A DNA stretch of 64,000 nucleotides from DATLED01 sp963750255 (GTDB lineage Bacteria > Actinomycetota > Acidimicrobiia > Acidimicrobiales > CADCTF01). The notes beneath the pieces were generated by a model. The model made no database searches and was not told the DNA's origin. It saw only the letters and a program-made list of their open reading frames with translations. How positions within the stretch are numbered: the first letter of the stretch is position 1; each line of letters opens with the position of its first letter. The translations under genes and the position numbers were made by a program. This document shows positions 26,708 through 35,389 of this stretch, piece by piece. The stretch lies in the NCBI GenBank assembly GCA_963750255.1, contig CAVVPZ010000008.1, positions 906,005-970,004 on the forward strand, written 5' to 3'.

Positions 26708-27478
26708 ATGGCCCGGGCGAGCAGCGAGCCGGTGACGCCGCGGAGCGCCGCCGACCTGCGGGAGAAGTTCCGTCGCTTTGCCGAAACCCGCGACTCGACC
26801 CTTCGGGACGAACTTACCGAGGCATACCTGCCCCTGGCTGCATCCCTGGCCGGGCGTTACGCCGGTCGGGCCGAACTCGACGATCTCGAGCAGGCCGCCA
26901 ACCTGGCGTTGGTCAAGGCAGTTGACCGTTTCGACCCGTCCAAGGGCTTCGAGTTCACGACGTTCGCGTGGGCCACGATCTCGGGCGAACTCAAGCGTCA
27001 CCTGCGGGACAAGTCGTGGGGTATGCGGGTGCCTCGGCGAGTCCAGGAGCGGTTTCTCGTCACCGCCCGAGCCGCCGACGACCTCCATCAAACGTTGGGT
27101 CGCCCACCGACGATCAAGGAACTGAGCGAGGTGACCGGCCTCGACGAGGAGGCGACCATCGAGGCCCTCGAAGTGCGCTCGATGCACCGTCTACCCTCGC
27201 TTGACGCCCCAGCCCCGGGCATCGACGGGGAACGCCTCGACCACGGCGGGCCTGATGCCGCCTTCGACAAGGCAGACGACCGCGACTTGGTCGAGCGCCT
27301 CGTCGGTCAACTCCCCCCGCGGGAGCGGGAACTCCTCCGTCTTCGCTTCGCCGAGCAGCTCACGCAGTCCGAGATCGCCGGACGCATCGGGGTGTCGCAG
27401 ATGCACGTCTCGCGCCTGTTGAGCTCGACGCTCGATCAGCTCCGCCAGCTGGCCGGATCCGACCCCCAGCCGGTCTGA
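26708..27478 (+). CDS. RNA polymerase sigma factor of the SigB/SigF (group 3) type
   Basis: 256 residues, MARASSEPVTPRSAADLREK. Region 2: LDDLEQAANLALVKAVDRFD with EFTTFAWATISGELKRHLRD. Region 3 LHQTLGRPPTIKELSEVTG. Region 4 LPPRERELLRLRFAEQLTQS and EIAGRIGVSQMHVSRLLSST with its HTH. The length and the presence of region 3 fit general-stress sigma factors. Preceded by an STAS antagonist, giving the usual partner-switching layout without the kinase. Confidence 0.92.
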   Translation: MARASSEPVTPRSAADLREKFRRFAETRDSTLRDELTEAYLPLAASLAGRYAGRAELDDLEQAANLALVKAVDRFDPSKGFEFTTFAWATISGELKRHLRDKSWGMRVPRRVQERFLVTARAADDLHQTLGRPPTIKELSEVTGLDEEATIEALEVRSMHRLPSLDAPAPGIDGERLDHGGPDAAFDKADDRDLVERLVGQLPPRERELLRLRFAEQLTQSEIAGRIGVSQMHVSRLLSSTLDQLRQLAGSDPQPV

Positions 27479-27503
27479 GATCACCCGCGGTCGGTGGAGA
27501 AGG

Positions 27504-27532
27504 GTGACAGCGGCGATAACAACCGTTATCAT
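27504..27532 (+). promoter_or_regulatory. Promoter with embedded operator for the TetR-led operon; leaderless start
   Basis: -35 GTGACA (27504-27509), 17-base spacer, -10 TATCAT (27527-27532). The ATG at 27541 is where transcription would begin (8-9 bases past the -10), so the mRNA is probably leaderless, which fits the lack of a ribosome site. An inverted repeat GATAAC-AACC-GTTATC (27515-27530) fills the spacer and overlaps the -10, the expected place for an autorepressor such as the TetR protein encoded here. Confidence 0.6.
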
Positions 27533-27540
27533 GGTCGGCG

Positions 27541-28160
27541 ATGGCCCTGCCCGCCCACGCGCCCACCGATGCGCTCGAGACGACTCGTGACCGGCTGCTC
27601 GCCGCCGCCACCGATGTGTTCTCCGAGCGGGGCTACGACGGCGCCGGCGTGCAGGAGATCGCCCGCCGGGCCGGGCTGACCACCGGTGCGATCTACGCCA
27701 ACTTCTCGGGCAAGGCCGAGCTCCTGCTCGAGGCCATCGGCGCCCGGAGTGCCGACGAACTCGACGAACTGCTCCGCTCCCAGCGCCTCCCGGTCGTCGG
27801 CGGGCGAGCTGCTGGCCGAGATCGGCAGCCATCTGCTCGACGCCACCGACCCAGACGACCCCCACGCCGGGTTGTTGATCGAGGCGTTCGTCGCCGCCCG
27901 CCGCGACCAGGACCTTTCGGTGCTGGTGCGGGGTCTGATCGACGAGCGCGTCCGGGCCATCGGGTCCATCATCGACGTGGCCAAGGGCGAAGGTTCGGTC
28001 GGAGCCGAGGTGAGCGCCGATGCGCTGACCCGCTTCGCCCTGGTGCTCGCCCTCGGCTCCCTGCTCTATACGTCCATCGGCATCGACCGCCCCGACGAGA
28101 ACGAGTGGTCGACTGCTCATCCGCCGCATCGTCGGCAGCCTTCAGGAGGATCCTTCTTGA
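27541..28160 (+). CDS. TetR-family regulator (frameshifted)
   Basis: ATG 27541. HTH domain: TTRDRLLAAATDVFSERGYD, VQEIARRAGLTTGAIYANFS, GKAELLLEAIGARSADELDE. Frame changes near 27800 and 28110 lead to ELLAEIGSHLLDATDPDDPH, LLIEAFVAARRDQDLSVLVR, DALTRFALVLALGSLLYTSI and a TGA at 28158. About 205 residues, a normal TetR length. Likely autoregulates through the inverted repeat in the promoter just upstream; ligand unknown. Its stop overlaps the TTG of the next gene. Confidence 0.82.
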
Positions 28161-28807
28161 CCAGACCCGCATTCGCCCCGTGGGACGAGCGGACCGCTTC
28201 CCGCATCCTTTCGCCCGAGGAGTCGGCCCGACGGGTTCGGACCTTCGCCGCCGTCGAGGAGCGGCGCGGCTCGAACTGCTCGACGCCTTCGCCGGCAACG
28301 TCGGGAGCGACCACGGCGCCGCCACCCTGGCCCGCCACGCCCGCCATCACGAGTATCACGCCGAGATTGCTCCGCCAGCGGGTATCCGACGCCGCCGGTG
28401 CCGCCGGTGACTCCGTAGAAGATGCCGATGTCGCCGCTTTCGTCGACGCACTGGGCGATCCCAAGGACGGCGCCCAGGCCGATCGAGTTCCTCACCGGCG
28501 ATCTACCGCGTGCCGCTGCCCCGGGCCATCTCGGCCTACACCTACTTCGTCCGGGCCCTCGGCGGCGACGCATCCGACGCCGACCAGCGGTGGTACGACC
28601 TCATCCTCAAGGACTCCTTCGACGGCGTCCGCGACGGCGAGCTGCTCCTGCAGTCGCTGCTGACGCGGGCGGCGAATGAGCCGTCCAGCGCTCGGCCGAC
28701 CGCAAGGCCCAACTCGAAACGCTCATGCTCAAGGCCGGCGGTCTCGTCGGTCCCGACTCGCTGGGCGGATGCCCCCGCCGAACACGAACACGGAGAACGC
28801 CCGATGA
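28157..28807 (+). CDS. Hypothetical helical protein of the ferritin-like operon (frameshifted)
   Basis: TTG start at 28157 with AGGAGG 8 bases upstream. Product TRPAFAPWDERTASRILSPE, ESARRVRTFAAVEER, then after a frame change LLDAFAGNVGSDHGAATLAR, HARHHEYHAE, then LTGIYRVPLPRAISAYTYFV, GGDASDADQRWYDLILKDSF and a short acidic C-terminus. The sequence is predicted to be helical and HHEYH suggests a metal-binding cluster. About 215 residues with at least three frame changes. I could not assign a family; a helical oxidoreductase or ferritin-like partner is possible. Its stop overlaps the next ATG (28804). Confidence 0.55.
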
Positions 28808-29628
28808 AGAAGATGCTGCCCGTCCAGGAACTCGCCCGCGACGACCGGTTCCACCGCGGTCAAGCCTCGAGGACCAGTTCAACGACCCGCGCATCGCCGT
28901 CCAGCAGTCCCGCGGCACCGTCGAGCGCCCCGAGAAGTTCAGCCCCGAGCAGAAGAACGCTGCCGAAGGTGCCCGCAGCGCTCATGCACGGCATCTTCAT
29001 GGGCGAGATCCAGGCCCTCGAGGGCGCTGGGCGCACGTGCTGGGACTTCACGACCGGCAACGGCGAGGACGAGGCGCCCTTCGCCCTCAAGCTCGACATG
29101 GCCCGTCAGTGCTGGGACGAGAGCCGCCACGTCGAGATCTCGATCAAGCTCAACGAGTGGATGGGCACCGAGCTCGGCGAGTACGCCGAGAACACCTTCC
29201 TCTACGAGGCCGCCTGCAACCCCGACCCGGTCATGCGCCTCACCGGCGTCAACCGGGCCCTCGAGGGTCTGGCCATCGACGTCTTCAACACCATGAAGAA
29301 CTTCGGTGAGGTCTGCGGCGATCCGGTCATGGAGTTCTGCGAGGACTGGATGCTCGCCGACGAGGTCACCCACGTGAAGATGGGCTCGGACTGGCTGCGC
29401 AAGCTGACCGAGACCAACCCCGAGCGTCGCCAGCGGGCCCTCGAGTTCCAGCGGGTCGTCGACAAGCTGTTCTCGCTCGGTGGTCTGCGCTCCGACAAGG
29501 ACGAGAGCCCGATCAAGCTCGCCCGCCGCTTCCGCGAGCTGGCCGGCTTCAGCCAGGCCGAGATCGACGAGATCGCCGACGTGGCCGCCGAGGCCGCCGA
29601 CGAGACGCTCAACCGCATCGGCGCCTGA
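28804..29628 (+). CDS. Ferritin-like protein, possibly DUF455-related (frameshifted near N-terminus)
   Basis: Starts MKKMLPVQELARDDRFHRG; a frame change near 28970 is required. The helical core DMARQCWDESRHVEISIKLN and WMGTELGEYAENTFLYEAAC, with GVNRALEGLAIDVFNTMKNF, FCEDWMLADEVTHVKMGSDW. Pairs such as ExxH in DESRHVE and DEVTHV form a carboxylate-bridged diiron site of the ferritin superfamily. The C-terminus SLGGLRSDKDESPIKLARRF is charged. Probably an oxidase, hydroxylase or iron store; substrate unknown. Operon with TetR and two hypotheticals. Confidence 0.72.
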   Translation: MKKMLPVQELARDDRFHRGQASRTSSTTRASPSSSPAAPSSAPRSSAPSRRTLPKVPAALMHGIFMGEIQALEGAGRTCWDFTTGNGEDEAPFALKLDMARQCWDESRHVEISIKLNEWMGTELGEYAENTFLYEAACNPDPVMRLTGVNRALEGLAIDVFNTMKNFGEVCGDPVMEFCEDWMLADEVTHVKMGSDWLRKLTETNPERRQRALEFQRVVDKLFSLGGLRSDKDESPIKLARRFRELAGFSQAEIDEIADVAAEAADETLNRIGA

Positions 29629-29632
29629 GCCG

Positions 29633-30204
29633 GTGGCCGACGTCACGGTCTCGCCGGAGACCTTCGAACTCATCGACTTCGATGCCGCCGAGATCGACCG
29701 CGTCGCCACTTCGGTGGCCGACGCGGTCGGCCTCGCCGCCGGCACCGCAGATCCGCATCACCATCGACGAGGCCACGATCATGGCCCGGACCGCCAGCCG
29801 AATCGAGCGGCGACGAGATCATCATCGACGCCACCGGCGGCGCCTTCGAGAGCTTGCGCAAAGCCCGGACGTTCGACGAGGCCCGCTGTCGCAACGTCCT
29901 CGGCCAAGCGCTGCTTCGGGCCCGCGACCGGCTCGACCCGGCCTTCGGCGAGCCTCCGGCCGACGACGATCTCGACGTGCACCAGGAGACCGCCTGGGCG
30001 GCGTACATCGAGGGCCGCCTCGCCCGCCTCGGGGCGTCATCGAGGGCCGGCCCCAGCGCCGGATCTACCACTTTCGAGTGCGCCACGGGTTCAACGACAC
30101 CGTCGACGCCGTGTTCGACCGGTTGTGGAACGGCGACGACCTCACGTGGGCCGACATCCTCGCCGCCTCGGCCGATGCGCCAGGGGAGCACCGTCTCGGC
30201 TTGA
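29633..30204 (+). CDS. Hypothetical protein at the end of the ferritin-like operon (frameshifted)
   Basis: GTG 29633, 5 bases after the ferritin-like stop. Product ADVTVSPETFELIDFDAAEI, then ITIDEATIMARTASRIE, IIIDATGGAFESLRKARTFD, ARCRNVLGQALLRARDRLDP, EGRPQRRIYHFRVRHGFNDT and DRLWNGDDLTWADILAA. At least three frame changes. The exact end is unclear: one frame stops at 30202-30204, another reads on through the operator to 30269, which is unlikely. No family recognised. Confidence 0.5.
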
Positions 30205-30205
30205 G

Positions 30206-30248
30206 TAACCATTCGGGCACCGAATGGTTAAGAGATCTGAACTATCAT
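30206..30248 (+). promoter_or_regulatory. Operator palindrome and -10 of the ABC exporter
   Basis: TAACCATTCGG (30206-30216), 3-base spacer, CCGAATGGTTA (30220-30230) is a perfect 11-bp inverted repeat, typical of a MarR or TetR operator. TATCAT at 30243-30248 is a plausible -10 lying 7 bases before the ATG at 30256, so the transcript may be leaderless and the operator would cover the -35. The MarR gene directly downstream of the exporter (34011) is the natural candidate repressor. Confidence 0.6.
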
Positions 30249-30255
30249 CGTGCTC

Positions 30256-33200
30256 ATGCGAAATCGTGAGCCGGGCTGGATTCGCAAACTCCTGCCCTAC
30301 CTGCTGCGCCACAAGCCGAGCCTGGGGCTGACCTTCCTGGCCGCGCTTTCGGGCATGGCCGCGCAAGCCGTGTCACCTCTGGTGATGCGGGCAATCGTCG
30401 ACGACGCCATCCTCCACCAGCGGCGTCCGTTGCTCCCGCTCCTCGCCATCCTGGTCGGCCTCGGCGTGTTCCGGTTCGGCATCGGATTCGTCCGGCGCTA
30501 CTTCGGCTCCAAGGTCGGCGTCGCCGTCGACTACGACCTGCGCAACAGCATCTACGACCACCTGATGCGCCTGGACTTCACCCGGCACGACCAGATGCAA
30601 ACCGGTCAGCTGGTGAGCCGGGCGAATACCGACGTCAACATCCTCCAGCGGCTGCTCACGTTCTTGCCCATCATGAGCTCGAACATCCTGCTCTTCCCGA
30701 TCTCGCTCGGTTTCATGGTCGGTATCAGTGCCCCGCTCAGCCTGGTGGCGCTGGTGATCGTCCCGGTGTTCCTCTACGTCACCATCCACCTTCGCAAGGT
30801 CGTGTACCCGTCGAGTTGGGACGCCTCGGCCAAGGCGGCCGAGGTGGCCAACGTCGTCGACGAGGCCATCACCGGCGTCCGCATCGTCAAGGCGTTCGGA
30901 CAGGAGCGCCGCGAGCTCGGACGGCTCGCCACCGCGGCCGAGGAACTCTTCGGCAGCCGGATGCGCAACATCCGCATGTCGGCCCAACGCCAGGCCACGC
31001 TGATGGTGGTGCCGGTGCTCGGCCAGGGCGCGGTGCTCGCCCTCGGTGGCTGGCTGGCCATCAACGGCCGGCTCACGACCGGAAGCTTCCTCGCTTTCCT
31101 CACCTACCTTGCCCAGCTCATTGCGCCCATCGGGATGATGGCGAGCATGTTGGTGATGGCCCAGACCGCACGGGCCAGCGCCGAGCGCATCAACGAGATC
31201 CTCGACTCGACCCCCGAGGTCGTCGAGAAGGACGATCCCATTGAGATGGAGGGTCTCCGGGGCGAGATCGAGCTCGACAACGTGAGCTTCGGCTATCTCC
31301 GGTCACAACCCGTTCTCGACGGATTCAGCCTCCGAGTCGCGCCGGGTGAGACGGTGGCACTCGTGGGCGCGTCGGGGTCGGGCAAGTCCACCGTCGCCCT
31401 GTTGTTGCCGCGCTTCTACGACGTCCAAGAGGGTGCGGTGCGCATCGACGGCGTCGACGTGCGCGACGTGTCGCTCGATTCGCTCCGCCGTCAGATCGGC
31501 GTGGTGTTCGAAGACAGCTTCCTTTTCTCCGACACCATCAAGGCCAACATCGCCTACGGCCGGCCCGACGCGTCAGACGCCGATGTCGAGGCCGCAGCGC
31601 GGGCGGCCGAGGCCCATGAGTTCATCCTCCGGCTCCCCGAGGGCTACGAGACGGTGGTGGGGGAGCGCGGGCTCAGCCTGTCGGGCGGCCAACGCCAGCG
31701 CATCGCGCTGGCCCGGGCCATCCTCGCCGATCCCCGCATCCTGCTCCTCGACGACGCCACCTCCTCGATCGACGTCAAGGTCGAAGAGGAGATCCACCAA
31801 GCCCTGCGTTCGCTCATGAAGGGGCGCACCACGATCGTCATCGCCCACCGCCGTTCGAGTCTTGACCTCGCTGACCGCATCGTCGTGGTGTCGGGTGGTA
31901 GGGCCATCGACCAGGGCACCCACGACGAATTGCTGGCCCGGTGCGAGGTATACCGCCTCCTCCTCTCCGGACCCGACGAGGACATCGACCGGCCGACGCC
32001 GGTTGCGGCGGGCGCCGGGGTCAGTTCTGCAGTCGCTCCCGTCGCCCGACCGATCGCAGCCCCATCGGTGCCCGTAGCGCGACCGGCCATGACCGGCGTT
32101 CCCGCCGGCGGCATGGCGGGTGGCATGGGTATGGGTGGCGGCGGTATGGGGATGGGTGGCGGCATGCGCGCCTTCGGGATGCCGCCCGAAGAACTCGAGG
32201 CCCGCATCGCGGCGCTGCCGCCCATCCGCGACCTGCCCGACGTCGACTTGGCCGCGGAGTCCGTTGACCACCAGGGCTTCGCGCTCGGTTCGTTCCTGCG
32301 GCCGTATCGGCGGTCGCTGGTGATCGGCATGGCGCTCGTGGCCGCCAACGCCATGTCGACCTTGGCCGGGCCCTACCTGATCCGCCGTGGCATCGACCAT
32401 GGCGTCGTCGGCCGCGACCTCGGCGCGCTCTGGGTGGCAGTGGCGATGTTCGCCGCCGCCGCCGTCGTGAGTCGCACGCTGTCGTGGACGTCAGACGTCT
32501 ACACCGGCCGGACCGGGCAACGCCTCCTCCTCGCGCTGCGCATCCGGGTCTTCGCCCAACTCCAGCGGCTCGGCCTCGATTTTTACGATCGGGAGATGGC
32601 GGGTCGGGTGATGACCCGTATGACCTCCGACATCGAGGCCATGAACTCGTTCTTCCAGAGCGGGCTGATCACCTCGATGGTGCAGGGGGTCACGTTCTTC
32701 GGATCGGTGGCCATCCTCTTCTCGATGAACGTGGAGTTGGCATCGTTCGTGCTCGCCATCGTGCCCCCGCTGGCCGTGGCTACCTACCTCTACCGCCGCC
32801 AGTCCAACCTCGCCTACGCCCGCGTGCGTGAGGGTGTGGCCGCGGTCAACGCCAACTTCCAGGAGAGCATCTCGGGCATCCGGGTGGCGCAGGCCTTCAA
32901 CCGGGAGAACCGCAACAGTGCGACCTTCCGGCAGGTCACGACCGATTACCTCGACGCCCGGCTCGACAGCCAGCGCATCTCGTCGGTGTACTTCCCGTTC
33001 GTCGAGCTGATGTCGGTTGCGGCCAACGTGCTCGTTCTCGGTGTCGGGGCCCGATTGGTGCTCGACGGCTCGCTCACGCCCGGCGCCCTCATCGCGTTCT
33101 CGCTCTACATCAACACCGTCTTCGCCCCCATCCAACAGCTGTCGTCGCTGTTCGACACCTATCAGCAGGCCAAGGCGGCGATGACCAAGCTCCGCGAGCT

Positions 33201-34005
33201 GCTGAGCACGAAGACGACGATCCCTGAGGCCGACGATCCCGTCCGACCCGGGCGGCTGACGGGCGCCGTTCGCTTCGAGGGCGTGCACTTCAAGTATCCG
33301 GCCGCGCTCGACCCGGCTCTGCGTGGGGTCGACCTCGAGCTCCGGGCCGGCGAGTCAGTGGCCCTCGTCGGCGAGACCGGTGCGGGCAAGTCGACCATCG
33401 TCAAGCTTCTCGCCCGCTTCTACGACCCCACCCAGGGTCGGGTGCTCGTCGATGGATTGCCTCTCGACTCGCTCGAGATCGAGGGCTTCCGCCGGCAACT
33501 CGGCTACGTCCCCCAAGAGGCGTTTCTCTTCTCGGGCACCATTCACGACAACATCGCGTATGGAGCGCCCGAAGCGAGCCGCGCCCAGGTGGTGGCGGCG
33601 GCCGAGGCCGTCGGCGCCGACGTGTTCATCACTGCGTTGGCCGATGGCTACGACAACCTCGTCACCGAGCGAGGGCGGTCGCTGTCGGCCGGACAGCGCC
33701 AGCTGATCGCGCTGGCCCGAGCGCTCCTCGTCGACCCCGCCATCCTCATCCTCGACGAGGCGACGGCCAACCTCGACCTCGCCACCGAAGCCCGCGTCAA
33801 CCAAGCGATGGGCGTGGTGTCACAGGGACGCACGACCGTCGTGATCGCTCACCGTCTCCCCACTGCTCACCGAGCCGATCGGATCTTGGTGGTCGACGAC
33901 GGTCGCGTGGTCGAGGACGGCGTGCCCGACGAGCTCCGCCAGCGCGTCGGCGGGGCGTACGCCTCGCTGTGGCGCACCTATCACGGGGAGAAGCAGCCCG
34001 CCTGA
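30256..34005 (+). CDS. Fused ABC exporter (TMD-NBD-TMD-NBD), asymmetric ATP sites
   Basis: About 1249 residues, intact. Half 1: membrane domain residues about 20-310, then NBD with Walker A GASGSGKST (about 371), signature LSGGQRQR (475) and Walker B LLLDDATSSID, where the catalytic Glu is Asp. A linker follows, rich in Gly and Met (GGMGMGGGGMGMGGGMRAF). Half 2: TMD about 690-990, Walker A GETGAGKST, signature LSAGQRQ and canonical Walker B LILDEATANLD. This mirrors heterodimeric exporters of TM287/288 or BmrCD type with one degenerate site, here fused. Likely multidrug or lipid export. Alternative GTG start at 30250. Followed by MarR. Confidence 0.92.
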   Translation: MRNREPGWIRKLLPYLLRHKPSLGLTFLAALSGMAAQAVSPLVMRAIVDDAILHQRRPLLPLLAILVGLGVFRFGIGFVRRYFGSKVGVAVDYDLRNSIYDHLMRLDFTRHDQMQTGQLVSRANTDVNILQRLLTFLPIMSSNILLFPISLGFMVGISAPLSLVALVIVPVFLYVTIHLRKVVYPSSWDASAKAAEVANVVDEAITGVRIVKAFGQERRELGRLATAAEELFGSRMRNIRMSAQRQATLMVVPVLGQGAVLALGGWLAINGRLTTGSFLAFLTYLAQLIAPIGMMASMLVMAQTARASAERINEILDSTPEVVEKDDPIEMEGLRGEIELDNVSFGYLRSQPVLDGFSLRVAPGETVALVGASGSGKSTVALLLPRFYDVQEGAVRIDGVDVRDVSLDSLRRQIGVVFEDSFLFSDTIKANIAYGRPDASDADVEAAARAAEAHEFILRLPEGYETVVGERGLSLSGGQRQRIALARAILADPRILLLDDATSSIDVKVEEEIHQALRSLMKGRTTIVIAHRRSSLDLADRIVVVSGGRAIDQGTHDELLARCEVYRLLLSGPDEDIDRPTPVAAGAGVSSAVAPVARPIAAPSVPVARPAMTGVPAGGMAGGMGMGGGGMGMGGGMRAFGMPPEELEARIAALPPIRDLPDVDLAAESVDHQGFALGSFLRPYRRSLVIGMALVAANAMSTLAGPYLIRRGIDHGVVGRDLGALWVAVAMFAAAAVVSRTLSWTSDVYTGRTGQRLLLALRIRVFAQLQRLGLDFYDREMAGRVMTRMTSDIEAMNSFFQSGLITSMVQGVTFFGSVAILFSMNVELASFVLAIVPPLAVATYLYRRQSNLAYARVREGVAAVNANFQESISGIRVAQAFNRENRNSATFRQVTTDYLDARLDSQRISSVYFPFVELMSVAANVLVLGVGARLVLDGSLTPGALIAFSLYINTVFAPIQQLSSLFDTYQQAKAAMTKLRELLSTKTTIPEADDPVRPGRLTGAVRFEGVHFKYPAALDPALRGVDLELRAGESVALVGETGAGKSTIVKLLARFYDPTQGRVLVDGLPLDSLEIEGFRRQLGYVPQEAFLFSGTIHDNIAYGAPEASRAQVVAAAEAVGADVFITALADGYDNLVTERGRSLSAGQRQLIALARALLVDPAILILDEATANLDLATEARVNQAMGVVSQGRTTVVIAHRLPTAHRADRILVVDDGRVVEDGVPDELRQRVGGAYASLWRTYHGEKQPA

Positions 34006-34010
34006 GACCG

Positions 34011-34439
34011 CTACTTCGCCGCCCGGCGCTCCTTGCGCAGTTCGGACACGGCGACGCGCAGTTGCTCCATGGCCGCGAGTACGGCATCGGGGTCGTCGAG
34101 TCGCTCGAACGCGGGACGCAGCCGGGCCGCGATCGAGGCGTCGGCTTCGGCGATGGCGGCTCGCCCGGAATCGGTGACCGCCAGCACCACTGCCCTGCGG
34201 TCGTCGGGATTGGCGGCCCGGACGAGGAACCCCCGCTCGACGAGTTGATCGACGGCGTTGCTGATCGTGGGACGGGCCAAGGCCAGCCGGCCGGCGATCT
34301 GCGACGACTGCTCGTTACCCTCGGCCACCAACGACAGGATGCGGTACGCGGAGAGCGTCAGTCCACCGAGCGACGCCTCGACGGCACGGGCCAGATGGGC
34401 AATGCTCCGGCCATACGCAGCCAGCGACGCCTCATCCAC
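34011..34439 (-). CDS. MarR-family transcription regulator
   Basis: GTG 34439 (VDEASLAAYGRSIAHLARAV) gives 142 residues; the in-frame ATG at 34541 would overlap the divergent TetR start and is rejected. Winged helix QIAGRLALARPTISNAVDQL, then the wing RGFLVRAANPDDRRAVVLAV. Convergent with the ABC exporter, its stop 5 bases away. Probably controls the exporter through the 30206 palindrome, and possibly its own promoter between 34440 and 34533. Confidence 0.85.
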   Translation of the reverse strand: MDEASLAAYGRSIAHLARAVEASLGGLTLSAYRILSLVAEGNEQSSQIAGRLALARPTISNAVDQLVERGFLVRAANPDDRRAVVLAVTDSGRAAIAEADASIAARLRPAFERLDDPDAVLAAMEQLRVAVSELRKERRAAK

Positions 34440-34533
34440 GTGCTCGACCCTAGCGGGGGACGTCGGTTGGGGCTGCCCAGGCTCGACACCTGGGAGCGGG
34501 CCGCTCGAAAGGCCGAGGGCTAGCCTCGTGCCA

Positions 34534-35248
34534 ATGGACAAGCTCCCGCCGGACGACGGCGAGCGTCAACTCACGCCGCAGGGGCAAGACCGCAAAGCGG
34601 AAATCGTCGTCGAGGCCGAGCGCCTCTTCGCCGAGCGGGGCTTCACCAACACCCGGATGACCGACATTGCCGAGGCAGCCGGCGTCACCAAAGGCCTTCT
34701 CTACTGGTACTTCGACAACAAGCAGGCGTTGCTGGCCGAGATCGTGGTCGACATGCGATCCAGGCTGCAGGCCGCCCAGCTCGCCGCGGCTGACGGCGTC
34801 GACGACGTGCTCGCACGGCTGTACCTCTCCACCGTGGCCAGCGTGTGTTTCGTGCGGGCCCACCAGCGCATCTACGGGCTGATCACCTACAGCGGTTGGA
34901 CGAGCGACCTTGCACCGAAGCTGCACGAGTCGGCCACCGCCCACGCGTCCGATGCTGCACGCCTTATCAAGCGTGGACAACGAGACGGGGTGATCCGCAG
35001 CGATGACGAGGCTGGACGTACTCGCCCACGGAAACGCCGGCGTGGTGAACAACTACTGCGCCGCTGCGGCGGCCGGTCACCTCTCGATGTCCGACGAGGA
35101 GTTGGGCCACACGGCGGCGCGATTCATCCTTCGCAGCCTGGCTCTCACGCCAGATTGGCCGATCGGGTCGTGTCCGCCCACGGACTCGGTCGCGCCGTCC
35201 GGGCCGTGGCACGCAAAACGGGGCGGAGGTCGCGCCGCGGCCAACTGA
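34534..35248 (+). CDS. TetR-family regulator (frameshifted)
   Basis: MDKLPPDDGERQLTPQGQDR; HTH QDRKAEIVVEAERLFAERGF, MTDIAEAAGVTKGLLYWYFD, NKQALLAEIVVDM. Ligand domain follows (LARLYLSTVASVCFVRAHQR, GLITYSGWTSDLAPKLHESA). Frame changes near 35010, then LDVLAHGNAGVVNNYCAAAA and SDEELGHTAARFILRSLA, ending at 35248. Divergent from MarR by 94 bases. Ligand unknown; may sense a substrate of the adjacent exporter. Confidence 0.82.
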
Positions 35249-35261
35249 GGAGATGCGTCGG

Positions 35262-35290
35262 TTGCGCCAGAATTGGTGCGCGTGCATTAT
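35262..35290 (+). promoter_or_regulatory. Candidate promoter of the lipoprotein gene
   Basis: TTGCGC (35262-35267), 17 bases, CATTAT (35285-35290), preceded by TG at 35283. The same -10 hexamer and spacing occur upstream of the carboxylesterase (52934). The lipoprotein would start about 70-100 bases downstream. Confidence 0.4.
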
Positions 35291-35389
35291 GGCGGCTCGG
35301 GTCCGACGGGAGAACAGCATGGATGGAGTCATGGCAACAACCAACAGCCGGGAGGGCGCACGTGACGCCTCCAGCGTCGACGGGGCCTG

